From Candidatus Streptomyces philanthi (GTDB lineage: Bacteria > Actinomycetota > Actinomycetes > Streptomycetales > Streptomycetaceae), in NCBI GenBank assembly GCA_018114805.1, contig CP073042.1, positions 1,116,001 to 1,180,000 of the forward strand: a stretch of DNA of 64,000 nt, read 5' to 3'. A model generated the notes under the pieces. That model was not told the DNA's origin. It was given only the letters and a program-made list of their open reading frames with translations, and did no database searches. The stretch's first letter is position 1; every line of letters starts with the position of its first letter. The position numbers were made by a program, and so were the translations under genes. Positions 41,549 through 50,145 of the stretch are shown one piece after another.

Positions 41549-42471
41549 GGACTCTCCCGAGCCAAGGCGGCCCTCCGGCAGAGAGCCGTACGGAATTCCG
41601 GTCGTGTCCCGGTCGTCTGCGCACACCGGTCGTGCGGTGGTGCTGGTGCCTGTGCTGGGTGGGGCTGGCCGACGCCACCGACCGACGCCCGATCGCTCGG
41701 CAACCCCTCGCCGCCCCGCTCGCCTTGGACTCTGCCACGGTCCGGGAACACTCGCTACACCCCCTACCGTGACGGTAGTTGACGCCCAGAGAGAAGACAG
41801 AGCAAGGGCGCGAGTACCGCCCCGACGCCGCCGTCGTCGCGGCCGCAGGTTGCCACCGAGTGACATCCCACAAGGACGGCCAAGACCACACTCGGGCACG
41901 TACGGTGACGCCACGGGGACGCCCCGGTGGCCAGTTCGATGCCCCTACCACGCCCCGACCCGGCCCGTGCGGGGCAGCGGCGGCCGACATACGCCGCCCG
42001 GGGGGACAAGGGCGGGACCGGGAGTCAGGTACGGCCGGGGCGGAGGGGGCCGGCCCCCTGGGGGCGGGCCACCCTTGTGTGCCCGCGTGGCCCGCGCACA
42101 TCTTTCTGCCCGTCACGTGGGGCCGCAGCGAGGCCGACCGCGATGCCCGATGATCCTGACCGGTGTGGGTCAGGAAGAAGCCGAAGAACTCGGCGGGGCG
42201 GCGGGGCCGTGCCGGTGACCAGCGCCGGTGGCGTCGTCACTGGCTTTCGCTGTGCGCGGGCGTCGTGCCCTCGGCCCATGACGCGCCGTGGCCACCGCCC
42301 GCCGTGCCGCTCCCCTGTCTTCCCGTGTCCTCCCGGTCGCGGCCCAGTCGTGTGCGCGTGTCCCCGCGAGTCGCGGGGCGCGGGCCGCGCCCGCCGGCAG
42401 CGACCGCACCCGAGCCGCACTCCGGACGTGCCGCCACGCGTCCGCGCCTGCACCAGGTCTCAAGGAGCAAC
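41549..42471. other. Long divergent intergenic region
   Basis: About 920 bp between mbtH (-) and the MFS exporter (+). Overlapping long open frames on both strands have Arg/Pro-rich low-complexity content and no family features, so I call no gene. It probably contains both promoters and the palindrome at 41764-41778; a decayed gene cannot be excluded. Confidence 0.45.
41764..41778. promoter_or_regulatory. Palindrome upstream of mbtH, possible operator
   Basis: CTACCGT, one base, ACGGTAG: perfect 7-bp arms in the divergent region 216 bp upstream of mbtH, followed by the AT-richer AGTTGACG. The bound regulator is unknown. Confidence 0.4.
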
Positions 42472-43866
42472 GTGTTCAAGGTTCTGATTCCGCCCCCGGG
42501 CCCGCCGCGCGGCCTGGCGCTCGCCCAACTGGTGTGCCGCCTCGGTGACGGCGGCTACAACATCTGCGCCGCGCTCTACATCACCCGCGTCGTCGGGCTG
42601 TCCCCGTTCCAGATGGGCCTGGGCCTGACCATCGGCTGGTCGGCCGCCCTCGTACTGAGCATCCCGCTGGGCCACCTGGCCGACCGGGCGGGTCCGCGAG
42701 GGACCTCAGTCACCCTCTTCGTCTGCGCGGCCCTGTCCGTGGCCTCCTTCATCTTCATCACGGCCTTCGTGCCGTCCGTCATCGCCTCGTGCGCGTACGC
42801 CGTGAGCCAGCGCGGTGGCTCGGCCGCCGAACAGGCGCTGCTCGCCGGCCTGGTCCCCAAGGACCAGGTGACCCGAGTGCGGGCGTTCGTCCAGTCGAGC
42901 TACAACGCGGGCATGACGATCGGCGCCGGCCTCGGCGGCCTCGTGCTGCTCTTCGACCGACAGGGCGCTTACTACGCGGCGTTCGCGCTGAACGGCATCG
43001 CCTTCCTGATCGCCGCGTACATCCTGCGCCGACTGCCGGCCGTGGCCCCGGTCCCGAAGGCGCCGCCCTCCCCGGACGGCAGGACGACCAGCAAGTCGGT
43101 CTTCCAGGACGCCCCGTACGTGGTGATCAGCGTCCTGAACACGGTGCTGCTGCTGTACGTGCCGCTGATCGCCGTGGCCCTGCCGCTGTGGATCAGCGAG
43201 CACACCTCGGCCCCGGTGTCGCTGCTCTCGGTGATGCTGATGCTGAACACGGTGGTCGTGGCGCTGTTCCAGGTGCGGGTCTCGGAGGGTGTCAAGGACC
43301 TCACCAGCGCCATCCGCCACCTCCTCATCGGCAGCTTCCTGCTGGCGGCGGCGTGCGTCGCGTTCGCCTTCTCCGGCACCTGGGACTCGGCCTGGACGGC
43401 CGGCGTCCTGCTCGTCGTGGCCGCGGGCCTGATGGTCGTCGGCGAGATGATGCAGGCCGCCGGCGAGTGGGAGGTCAGCTTCGGACTGGCCCCCCAGGGC
43501 AAGACAGGCCAGTACCAGGCGTTCTTCGGCAACGGCATCACCGTCGCCGAGATGCTCGGCCTGCTGGTGCTCACCGGCCTCATCGTCTACTGGGGCGCCC
43601 CCGGCTGGATTCTGCTGGGCGGGCTGTTCGTCGCGGTCTCGGCCGCGATGGCCCCCGTGATCCGCTGGGGAGGCCGGGTACAGGACGAGAACGAGCAGCT
43701 GGAGCGGGAGTCGCTGGCGGCGACCGACGCGGACCGGGCCGTGGAGCAGGCCGTGGACCGGGCGGAGCCCCCGACCGGCCCGGCCCCTGCCCCGGCCCCG
43801 ACGCCGACCCCGACCGCCAAGCCGGCCGCCGACCGCCCGGACGAGGCGGTGGACGACCTGGTGTAG
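42472..43866 (+). CDS. MFS transporter, probable exporter
   Basis: Intact 464 aa. GTG 42472 follows AAGGAG. About twelve hydrophobic segments. The loop 2-3 MFS signature appears as GHLADRAGPRG (about 42670), with PFQMGLGLTIGWSAALVLSIP before it. A central loop (PVPKAPPSPDGRTTSK) splits the halves, and the C-terminus is a long Ala/Pro/Asp-rich cytoplasmic tail. Substrate cannot be told from sequence. Its divergent position next to mbtH and the diaminopropionate/carbamoyltransferase genes suggests export of the related peptide, as VioE-type permeases do in tuberactinomycin clusters. Confidence 0.88.
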   Translation: MFKVLIPPPGPPRGLALAQLVCRLGDGGYNICAALYITRVVGLSPFQMGLGLTIGWSAALVLSIPLGHLADRAGPRGTSVTLFVCAALSVASFIFITAFVPSVIASCAYAVSQRGGSAAEQALLAGLVPKDQVTRVRAFVQSSYNAGMTIGAGLGGLVLLFDRQGAYYAAFALNGIAFLIAAYILRRLPAVAPVPKAPPSPDGRTTSKSVFQDAPYVVISVLNTVLLLYVPLIAVALPLWISEHTSAPVSLLSVMLMLNTVVVALFQVRVSEGVKDLTSAIRHLLIGSFLLAAACVAFAFSGTWDSAWTAGVLLVVAAGLMVVGEMMQAAGEWEVSFGLAPQGKTGQYQAFFGNGITVAEMLGLLVLTGLIVYWGAPGWILLGGLFVAVSAAMAPVIRWGGRVQDENEQLERESLAATDADRAVEQAVDRAEPPTGPAPAPAPTPTPTAKPAADRPDEAVDDLV

Positions 43867-43954
43867 CGGCGGGCCCGCCCCGAAGCCCACACGCCCGGTC
43901 GCGCCCACCCGCGCGCGCCAGACCGGTGGCATTCCACCATGCCCCCGCGCACAT

Positions 43955-44004
43955 GACGTCATAGCGATATTGGCCTTAGACGCACGGAAAGCGACGTCAT
44001 AGCG
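43955..44004. promoter_or_regulatory. Paired direct repeat GACGTCATAGCG upstream of a secreted protein gene
   Basis: Two identical 12-bp copies at 43955-43966 and 43993-44004, 38 bp apart, 54 bp upstream of ATG 44058. Each contains the palindrome GACGTC. The spacing of nearly four helical turns suggests binding of one regulator; the nearby LuxR-type protein is a candidate. Confidence 0.5.
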
Positions 44005-44057
44005 TCAGGGGTGTTCGCACCGGGATGCACAGAATTGCCCAATGAGGGGAATTCGCC

Positions 44058-44671
44058 ATGGGCATGGGCAATTCGAGGACGACTGACGCACACCACCAGG
44101 GTCAGTGTCAGGGCAATGGGCCGGGCACCAGCGAGAGGCGGGCGAGGCTGAGGAAGTTCCTCGGGGTGTCGCTGGCCGCCGCCGCTGTCGGCGTCTGCGC
44201 CATGAGCAGCGCGGACGCCAGCACCAGCACCAGCACCAGCACCAGCACCAGCACCAGCACCAGCACCAGCACCAGCACCAGCACCCAGGAAAAGCCTCGG
44301 GTCCAGGTCATCGATATCAAGCTGAAGAACGAACAGCACGCGGAAACGGACCTCGGCCCGGCAGGACCGAGCCTGGGCAACTTCAACTCCTTTTCCGACC
44401 GAGCCATAAGGGACGGCCGCGAGGTCGGACTCGGCGCCGGTTCCTGCAAGACCGTTCATATCGAGGGCGCCAAGGCCACGACACAGTGCCTGATCACGGT
44501 GGAGATCGGCCGAGGCTCGGTGACGATGCAGTCGCTCGCGCCAAAGGGAGGCAGAGCTCGCTCGAAATGGCCGTCACTGGCGGCACGGGCGCCTACAGGG
44601 GCGCGCGCGGCACCGCGCAGTACTGGGCCGGTACGCCGGACGAGTGCATGCGGGTCCGCCTCCTGCGGTGA
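44058..44671 (+). CDS. Small secreted protein, allene-oxide-cyclase/dirigent-like barrel (frameshifted)
   Basis: ATG 44058 after GAGGGG. A signal peptide (RKFLGVSLAAAAVGVCAMSSADA) is followed at once by eleven Ser-Thr repeats, then a beta-rich domain: VQVIDIKLKNEQHAETDLGP, SFSDRAIRDGREVGLGAGSCKTVHIEG, TTQCLITVEIGRGSVTMQSLAP. The frame changes near 44550, and the next frame supplies the conserved end EMAVTGGTGAYRGARGTAQYW, typical of allene oxide cyclase-like and dirigent-like barrels. In bacteria the function of such secreted barrels is not established. Two Cys may pair outside the cell. Confidence 0.72.
44220..44285 (+). repeat. Hexanucleotide microsatellite (AGCACC)11
   Basis: Eleven perfect tandem copies, encoding (Ser-Thr)11 right after the signal peptide of the secreted protein. 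Slippage would change linker length by two residues per unit without frameshift. Confidence 0.95.
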
Positions 44672-44872
44672 CCCCGCCGCGCGGCCGGGCCGTACGGTGG
44701 CAGCTCCGCCACGGCCGGGGCCCCGGTCGGGCCGGCCGGGCACGCCGCGCAGGACCGCGCGGACGCACGTTCCACAGTGCGACGCGGCGGAGGGTGGCCC
44801 ACACGGGGCCTGGCCCGTAGCGGAGCCCGGCCGGCGCCCGACGGGGGCGCTACAGGCTCGCGGGGAGCGGTG
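44672..44872. other. Convergent intergenic region
   Basis: About 200 bp of GC-rich inverted-repeat-like sequence (for example GGCCGGGGCCCCGG at about 44721) between the secreted protein (+) and LuxR gene (-). It may act as a bidirectional terminator. Confidence 0.35.
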
Positions 44873-45922
44873 CTACAGGGTCGCGAGGAGTTCATCCCGT
44901 CCGCTCGCGCCGACCTTGCGGTAGATGGCCTTGAGGTGGTCGTTGACGGTGTGGAGGGACAGGTCCAGCCGGGTGGCCACGCGCTTGGTCGGTAGGCCGT
45001 CCAGCAGGAGGTCCAGGACGTCGCGCTCACGCGGGGTGATGCCACACCAGACGGACAGGGCCGGCAACAGCGTCGCGGCCGTGGCCTGTTGCAGGGTGAC
45101 CGCGACGGAGGAGACGTCGCCGTCGTGCAGGGGCTGCCCGTGGAGGACGATCCAGCCGTCGGACGTGGGGATGCGACTCATCACGGGGCCTCGCGCCCGC
45201 CGGGCCAGCAGGACGATGTGTAGCGTGACGTCCCTGAGGTGCGCGACGTTCAACACCGTTCCGCGGCCGTTCGGTACCACTGATGTCAGCAGGCACAGCC
45301 AGTCCCACAGTGAGGGCGTCACGGATCGGATGCCGTCGTCGGGGCCGATGATCGCCACGCCGGGCGGCAGCGTGATGCGCTGTGGCCGGAACGCCTGCCG
45401 GACCAGGAACGCCCGGACGGCCGCGGCCAGCGCCCCGGAAAGCGTCTCGACCCGCGCGGCGTCGGCGGCCGTGAACGGCCTCACGTCCTCGCGGCGCACC
45501 AGCACGAGTCCGCCCAACGAGTGTCCGGCAACGACCAGCGCGATCCTCATCTCGCTGCCGAAACCCTCGGCGAGCATGCCGGCGGCTCGCAAACTGTCGT
45601 GAAGGGGGTGGCGTGCGGGGCTGAGTACCCCGACCCGGGCGGGGCCCTGGAGGAGCCGTGAGAAGGGGTGCGGTTCCGCGCCGAGGGCGTCGGCCTCCTC
45701 CAGCCGGTTCCTGAGGTCCGGGCTGTATCCGGCCTGCTCGGCGAAGAAGCACCCACCCATACCGACAGGGTCGACGGCGGCCAGCATGTAACCGTCATGC
45801 GGCACCAAACACCCCACCTGGTGCGACAACTGCCGCCCCAGCTCGGCCACTTCCGTCACGTCCCGCGCCCCCGCGACCAGGGCGCCCCGGACTCCTCGAA
45901 CCCCACCGGGCCCCGCAGCCAT
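44873..45922 (-). CDS. LuxR-family transcriptional regulator with GAF-like sensor region
   Basis: Intact 349 aa. The N-terminal ~200 residues resemble a GAF-type sensory domain (CLVPHDGYMLAAVDPVG, SEMRIALVVAGHSLGGLVLVRRED, FTAADAARVETLSGALAAAVRAF). The C-terminal 65 residues are a LuxR HTH: ITPRERDVLDLLLDGLPTKRVATRLDLSLHTVNDHLKAIYRKVGASGRDELLATL. It has no receiver domain, so it is not a classical response regulator. It lies between two small secreted-protein genes that it may control. The start ATG 45922 has no strong Shine-Dalgarno. Confidence 0.9.
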   Translation of the reverse strand: MAAGPGGVRGVRGALVAGARDVTEVAELGRQLSHQVGCLVPHDGYMLAAVDPVGMGGCFFAEQAGYSPDLRNRLEEADALGAEPHPFSRLLQGPARVGVLSPARHPLHDSLRAAGMLAEGFGSEMRIALVVAGHSLGGLVLVRREDVRPFTAADAARVETLSGALAAAVRAFLVRQAFRPQRITLPPGVAIIGPDDGIRSVTPSLWDWLCLLTSVVPNGRGTVLNVAHLRDVTLHIVLLARRARGPVMSRIPTSDGWIVLHGQPLHDGDVSSVAVTLQQATAATLLPALSVWCGITPRERDVLDLLLDGLPTKRVATRLDLSLHTVNDHLKAIYRKVGASGRDELLATL

Positions 45923-45980
45923 GTTTTGAGACTAGCCCGGGGCAGTGTCACACGTACGCCGTTCCCCGCCGAACCCTCCG

Positions 45981-46028
45981 CCCTCGCCCTCGCCCTCGCC
46001 CTCGCCCTCGCCCTCGCCCTCGCCCTCG
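45981..46028. repeat. Hexanucleotide repeat (CCCTCG)8
   Basis: Eight tandem copies in the intergenic region, 59 bp upstream of the LuxR start and 144 bp upstream of the divergent secreted-protein gene. Copy number could affect promoter spacing. Confidence 0.9.
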
Positions 46029-46171
46029 CTCCCATCGTGATCCGGGCCCCCGCCGCGCGCCCGTCAACCCCCCGAACCTGGGGATGCCGAGTCGGCACCC
46101 CCGAACATCATCGTGGTCACCGATCAGCACGACGACAGTGCACGGAAAGTCCACCGAAAAGGGGTCGACTC

Positions 46172-46692
46172 ATGGAGACGCGCACGCTGGGCAGGAAGAC
46201 GGCGAGCATGGTCATGCTCCTGGGCCTGATGGTGACCGGCATCGGGACGGGGCGGCGGCTCAGGCGGCCGACACGTCGCACGCGACGGGAACGGCGCAGG
46301 CGGCGGAGACGCGCGCCGACACGAGGCTCACGGGTGTCGAGGTGACCTTCTACACCACCTACGACAACAAGGACCACGACACGAAGGTCTTCACGTCCGT
46401 GACGGACCACACCAACAAGACCATCGGGGCCCTCGGCGAGCACTTCGGTGACGACACCTTCGACGACGGGGACGCCGACGGCCCGTACGCCCTGAGCCTG
46501 ACGGAACCCGCGACGTGGTCGACCATGCGCGACGGACGACTGCGCGTCAGGATCGAACCCGATGGCCACGACACCTGGAGGTTCAACCTCAGGTCCACCC
46601 TGTTCTTCTCCGACGGCAGCCGTCGCCACGCCGACCAGGACAACCTGGCCCCGAGCGAGCGCAATCGCCAGGTGGACGTCCCCATCGCCTGA
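46172..46692 (+). CDS. Small secreted protein of unknown fold (frameshifted)
   Basis: ATG 46172. Signal peptide KTASMVMLLGLMVTGIGTG, then a frame change near 46250 that restores an Ala-rich cleavage region (AAAQAADTSHATGTAQAAET) and a mature domain: LTGVEVTFYTTYDNKDHDTKVFTSVTDHTNKTIGALGEHFGDDTFDDGDADGPYALSL in pieces, WSTMRDGRLRVRIEPDGHDTWRFNLRSTLFF. The domain is rich in Asp and Thr with alternating beta-like strands and may bind calcium; I do not recognise the family. Expressed divergently from the LuxR gene. Confidence 0.65.
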
Positions 46693-46805
46693 TCACCGTC
46701 AACACGTCGGGGGCGCGGGCGATGCACGCCATCACGTACGGAGACGACGCGCGCCCGCGCCCCCGGCCGCTCGGCCCTCGGGCGGCCGAGACCTGGAACC
46801 CGCGC

Positions 46806-47081
46806 TCACGCCGACGGCCCGATGTCCTCCTCCGGCGTGACGGTCCAGTGCCAGGTGATGGTGGCGGTGTAGTCGAAGTGCCGCCCGCCCGGGTGGTCGC
46901 GCGCCATGTGGGCACTGCACCAGCGCTGGGCGTGGGCGCACTGGGCTTCGAGGTCGTACGTGGGGTCGACCTCGGGCGAACGGTCGCCGCAGGTGCGGCA
47001 CACCGTCCGGGTGAGCGGGGGCGGCTGGCTGGGGTCCATGTCGACGGTCATGGCGACGAAGCGGTACTGGCTGCGGGTCAC
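46806..47081 (-). CDS. DUF7848-like small protein, module A
   Basis: 91 aa. GTG 47081 overlaps the upstream stop (GTGA). It contains CRTCGD and a CAHAQRWCSAHMARDHPGGRHFDYTATITWHW core with conserved Cys/His residues that could bind zinc, and ends VTPEEDIGPSA. A close paralogue lies at 61286-61567, also ending VTPAEDIGPVAP. Function unknown; it occurs in Streptomyces with XRE regulators. Last gene of module A. Confidence 0.82.
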   Translation of the reverse strand: MTRSQYRFVAMTVDMDPSQPPPLTRTVCRTCGDRSPEVDPTYDLEAQCAHAQRWCSAHMARDHPGGRHFDYTATITWHWTVTPEEDIGPSA

Positions 47082-47668
47082 CGGGCTGGGCCTTTGATGG
47101 TCAGACGGGCGTGGCGGGCGCACGCGCGGTGCGCGGTGAGCCGTCGGCGTACGGGATCGTCCGGATGCCGACGGCCCACGGCGGTAACGGCCCGAGCCCG
47201 CTCGACGGCACGGTCACAGACCTGACACCGCAACGGGAGGGCGTCCGCCCCGGGGACGGCGAGCACGGCCGGAGCCAGCGCCGCGGAGAGGATGGCGGGC
47301 CGGCTCAGGTAGTCCCCCGTCCACCCACCCGGCACCCGCCAGCGCAGGCCAGGACTGTTGTGCCGGCCGGCGGGCGGTACACCGAGGTAGGTGGCGCTGG
47401 TGTCGGTGCGGGCCGGGAGCACGGTGACGTACGGCCGCAGCCGCTCCCACTGCTCCCACGGCGCGAGGGCCGCCTCGCGCAGCGGGAGCAGCCAGTACGC
47501 GGTGCAGACGTGGGGGTCGATGATCGCGGCGCTGCCCTCGATGCCGTCCAGGACGTCGAAGGCGCGGGCGGCGATGGCCGTGTGGGCCCGTACGGCGTCC
47601 CACCGCTCCCCCGTGGGCAGCAGCGTCACCGCCTCACCCGCCGGCGGAACCCAGGCACGCTCCCTCAC
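47078..47668 (-). CDS. Conserved hypothetical protein, module A
   Basis: Intact 196 aa, GTG 47668. Core: VTLLPTGERWDAVRAHTAIAARAFDVL, GSAAIIDPHVCTAYWLLP, VTVLPARTDTSATYLGVPPAGR, GLRWRVPGGWTGDYLSRPAILSAAL. The C-terminal part adds a Cys/His-rich segment (LRCQVCDRAV, HRACARHARL). The paralogue at 61518-61997 shares the core (VSLLPAGRDWDAVRAD, SAAIVDPYACSTYWLLPP, GLHWHVPHNWSGRYLTEPAYLAAAL). It resembles small bifunctional-DNA-primase-like proteins of Streptomyces in its SxxIIDP...YWLLP pattern, but that link is weak. Coupled to the DUF7848-like gene. Confidence 0.75.
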   Translation of the reverse strand: MRERAWVPPAGEAVTLLPTGERWDAVRAHTAIAARAFDVLDGIEGSAAIIDPHVCTAYWLLPLREAALAPWEQWERLRPYVTVLPARTDTSATYLGVPPAGRHNSPGLRWRVPGGWTGDYLSRPAILSAALAPAVLAVPGADALPLRCQVCDRAVERARAVTAVGRRHPDDPVRRRLTAHRACARHARLTIKGPAR

Positions 47669-47782
47669 CAGACGCCCCCGCGAGCCCGGTCGGGCCGGCT
47701 CTCCGCCGTACGCCCGACGGACGGCCGGACGACGGCGTACGCCTCGGCCAGTCGCCCCGCGTCGGTCAGCAACCGCCCGGGC

Positions 47783-48107
47783 TCAGGCGCGACCCGCCAC
47801 CAAGCACAGCCGGGCCCGCGTCATGCCGGGCACGAACAGGTAGCTGCCGTCATCCCCGGCCAGCGTCACGCCCTCTCGCTCCAGACGTAGCGCCCTGCGC
47901 GTGGTCCTTGAAGTAGGTGAGCTGCTGCTCGCCGTCCATCTGGATCACGGCCCCGCTGTCCTCAACCAGTTCGGCGAGGACGCGGTCACCGTGATGCATG
48001 GGCAACGTGAACGCGTGCCACCCCAGTTCACCGACCCGCGTCCAGCGCACGCCGCCGGGGGGAATCCAGTCGTAGGGCGGAGTGGGTGTGGTCGGTTCGG
48101 TGGACAT
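47783..48107 (-). CDS. Small conserved protein, module A (frameshifted)
   Basis: ATG 48107, about 107 residues. PPYDWIPPGGVRWTRVGELGWHAFTLP, VLAELVEDSGAVIQMDGEQQLTYFKDHA, then a frame change near 47890 and GVTLAGDDGSYLFVPGMTRARLCLVAGRA ending at TGA 47783-47785. The module B paralogue (62053-62405) has the same plan (YDWVPPGGGVRWTRVGELGWHAL ... AAGDDGSYLFVPGMARARLVWW), which supports joining the two frames. Function unknown. Confidence 0.7.
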
Positions 48108-48138
48108 GGCACGGCTTCCGGCGCCATCGGTGATCGGT

Positions 48139-48157
48139 TGATGACTGACCGTAAGGA
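48139..48157 (-). promoter_or_regulatory. Conserved non-coding block, module A
   Basis: TGATGACTGACCGTAAGGA, 32 bp upstream of the small-protein start. An almost identical block lies at the same place in module B (62440-62457), so it is probably a promoter or regulatory element. Confidence 0.55.
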
Positions 48158-48218
48158 TTCGGCGGATGGGGCCTCAAGGGCAATCAGACGGGGTGCTACC
48201 GCGTTGTGCCACGGAGCG

Positions 48219-49399
48219 TCACAGTGGCACCCCCAACGCGTCGGCCAGTTCCCGCATTTCAGGCGTGAGCGTCCGCCGCCGTTCGATAACGCGCCCCATG
48301 ATGTCCTGCGCGTAGCGCTGCGCGACGATCCACTGTGGCGCCTCAGCCCGCACCTGCTGGAGAACCCGTACGCAGCGCGCCTCGTCCCGCAGGCGGAGGT
48401 GGGCGTCCACCACGTCCAACAGGTGCCGGCACCTGCCGCTCTTCCCGCCACCTTGCGCGGGCACCCACTCCCGTACGGCACTGTGCAGCCGCAGTACGCG
48501 ATCGGGCCGCCGCTGGATGGCGGCGTGCTCGGCGCGTTGGTGAGTAACCGTCACTGGTTCGAAGTGCCGCAGGTAGTCCGGGGCGCTGATCACCTCACGA
48601 CCGAGCCCGACCGCCGCGATGTGCGCCATTCGCAGGGCGTCGGCGGCCTCCTGCTTGTGGTTGTCACGTACGGATGCGGCGCCGATGCGTAGTTGGAGGC
48701 CGCCCCAGACCGCCCACTCCTCCGGCCTCGCACGGGAGATCCGCGGCTCGATGTCGTCGGCCCATCGGGGGGCCAACTCGGCCACGTCGGCGAGCCGGCC
48801 CCGCGTAGTATCGGGGCACACTCAGCCACGACCGCCGCTCCACCGTCGAGTTCGTCCGTGGCAAGCTCCAACGCGCGTTGCGCGGCATGGGCCGCCACCT
48901 CATGTCGCAGTTGAGCAAGGAATGGCGTGACGAGCTGCATGACCTGGTATCGCAGCCGGCGAGCTGGCTGGGAATCATCGAGTGCGGCAGCATCGCGAAT
49001 GAGAGCGGGGAGCATTCCACCGAGAGAGTCGTACCCGCTCTGTCGCGAACAGCGCCCGTCCGCCTGCCAGGGCACCGGAGACCCACGCTGTTGTCGGAGG
49101 CTCGGGTGGTTGAGCGGGTGGCGCTGCCAGCGCCGCGACGGTAGGGCGCCAGATGTCCTCGGGGATCGCTGGACGCCAAGGTGCCGGCGCCTCGGTGAGC
49201 AAGTGAGACGTGGTGACGCCGAGCGCGCGAGCGAGTTGGTGGGCGGTCTCCAACCGCACGTCGGTCCGCTCTCCCTGCTCCAGCTTGCGCACGGTGGAGA
49301 CGGATAGGTCAGCGGCTTTGGCCAGTTCGCTCTGGGAAAGGCCGCGCCTTTCCGGGCGATTTGCAGTCGTTGGCCGATAGTGCCAGGGGCCTCGGGCAT
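48219..49399 (-). CDS. XRE-family regulator with TPR-like C-terminal region, module A (frameshifted)
   Basis: ATG 49399, about 390 residues. N-terminal XRE HTH: GTIGQRLQIARK, then (frame change near 49340) GLSQSELAKAADLSVSTVRKLEQGERTDVRLETAHQLARALGVTTSHLL. Frame changes near 49045 and 48810 follow. The C-terminal helical region (YDSLGGMLPALIRDAAALDD, AELAPRWADDIEPRISRARPEEWAVWGGLQL, AHLRLRDEARCVRVLQQV) ends RRTLTPEMRELADALGVPL. The paralogue at 62807-63694 plus 62520-62810 aligns throughout. It probably binds the AACGGTACTCC site in its own promoter. Regulators of this type with a ligand-binding TPR-like region are abundant in Streptomyces. Confidence 0.8.
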
Positions 49400-49422
49400 A
49401 CTGAGCTCCGTTCTGACTCGAC

Positions 49423-49438
49423 ACCAAAACGGTACTCC
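49423..49438. promoter_or_regulatory. Shared operator candidate, module A
   Basis: ACCAAAACGGTACTCC lies in the short divergent region between the XRE gene (-) and the HAD gene (+). The module B divergent region has ACCGGAAACGGTACTCC at the equivalent place. The 11-bp AACGGTACTCC is identical in both and is a candidate site for the XRE regulators. Confidence 0.6.
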
Positions 49439-49466
49439 GACGCGACGACGTGGCGGTGACGCAGCG

Positions 49467-50145
49467 ATGCCGGACGGGCTGGTGGTGCTCTGGTACATCG
49501 ACCACACTCTCGTGGACACCCGTGGCATGGGGCGCGAGCTGTGGGCCGCCGCGTTCCACGAGGTGACGGGCGTCGAACTGCGCGAGCAGGCAAGCATCGA
49601 GGGGCTGACCGAGCCCGTCATCCTCCGCGAGACGGCCAGGTGCCATGGAGTGCGTGACAGTCGGGAGTTGTTCGAGCGGTTCGCGCGCCCTGGGTGCCGC
49701 GCACGTACGGCGCGCGGCCGAACTACGCGTTCGCGGCCAGGCCCTGCCCGGCGCCCGCCAACTCCTCGCCGCCCTGACCCAGCGCCCGGAGGTTCGACAG
49801 ACGGTGATGACCGGCAACATCCGCACAGCCGCCGAGGTGAAGCTGGCAGCGTTCGATCTGGAACGTGAACTCGACCTGGACAGCGGGTCGTTCGGAGAGG
49901 AAGCCGACGAACAGCCGGGCCTGGTACGCGTTGCCTTGCGCCGTTCCGACACAACCCCGGCCGAGCAGGCGGCACTCCTCGGGGACACTCCGGCCGACGT
50001 GCGCGGCGGACTGGCGCACGGCGTACGAGTCATCGGCGTAGCGACCGGCCACACGAGCGCGGCCGACCTGACAGCGGCGGGCGCGACACAGGTACTGCCG
50101 GACCTCGCCGACACGGAGCGGGCACTGCGCTTGATCGTAGGCTGA
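49467..50145 (+). CDS. HAD-superfamily hydrolase (frameshifted; nucleophile Asp replaced)
   Basis: ATG 49467, about 225 residues. The first HAD motif reads LVVLWYIDHTLVDT, where the family has WDIDHTLV: the nucleophilic Asp is Tyr (GAC to TAC). A cap region follows (ELWAAAFHEVTGVEL). After a frame change near 49690 come motif 2 (TVMTGNIRTAAEVKL) and motifs 3/4 (LLGDTPADVRGGLAHGVRVIGVATG). The family acts as small-molecule phosphatases or phosphoglycolate-like phosphatases. As read, the protein would be catalytically dead; a base-call error is equally possible. Divergent from the module A regulator and probably controlled by it. Confidence 0.8.

Noticed and set aside
41600..42460. A gene in the region between mbtH and the MFS transporter
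   Set aside because: Several overlapping frames exist on both strands, none with a good start, hydrophobic pattern or motif; treated as regulatory or decayed sequence.
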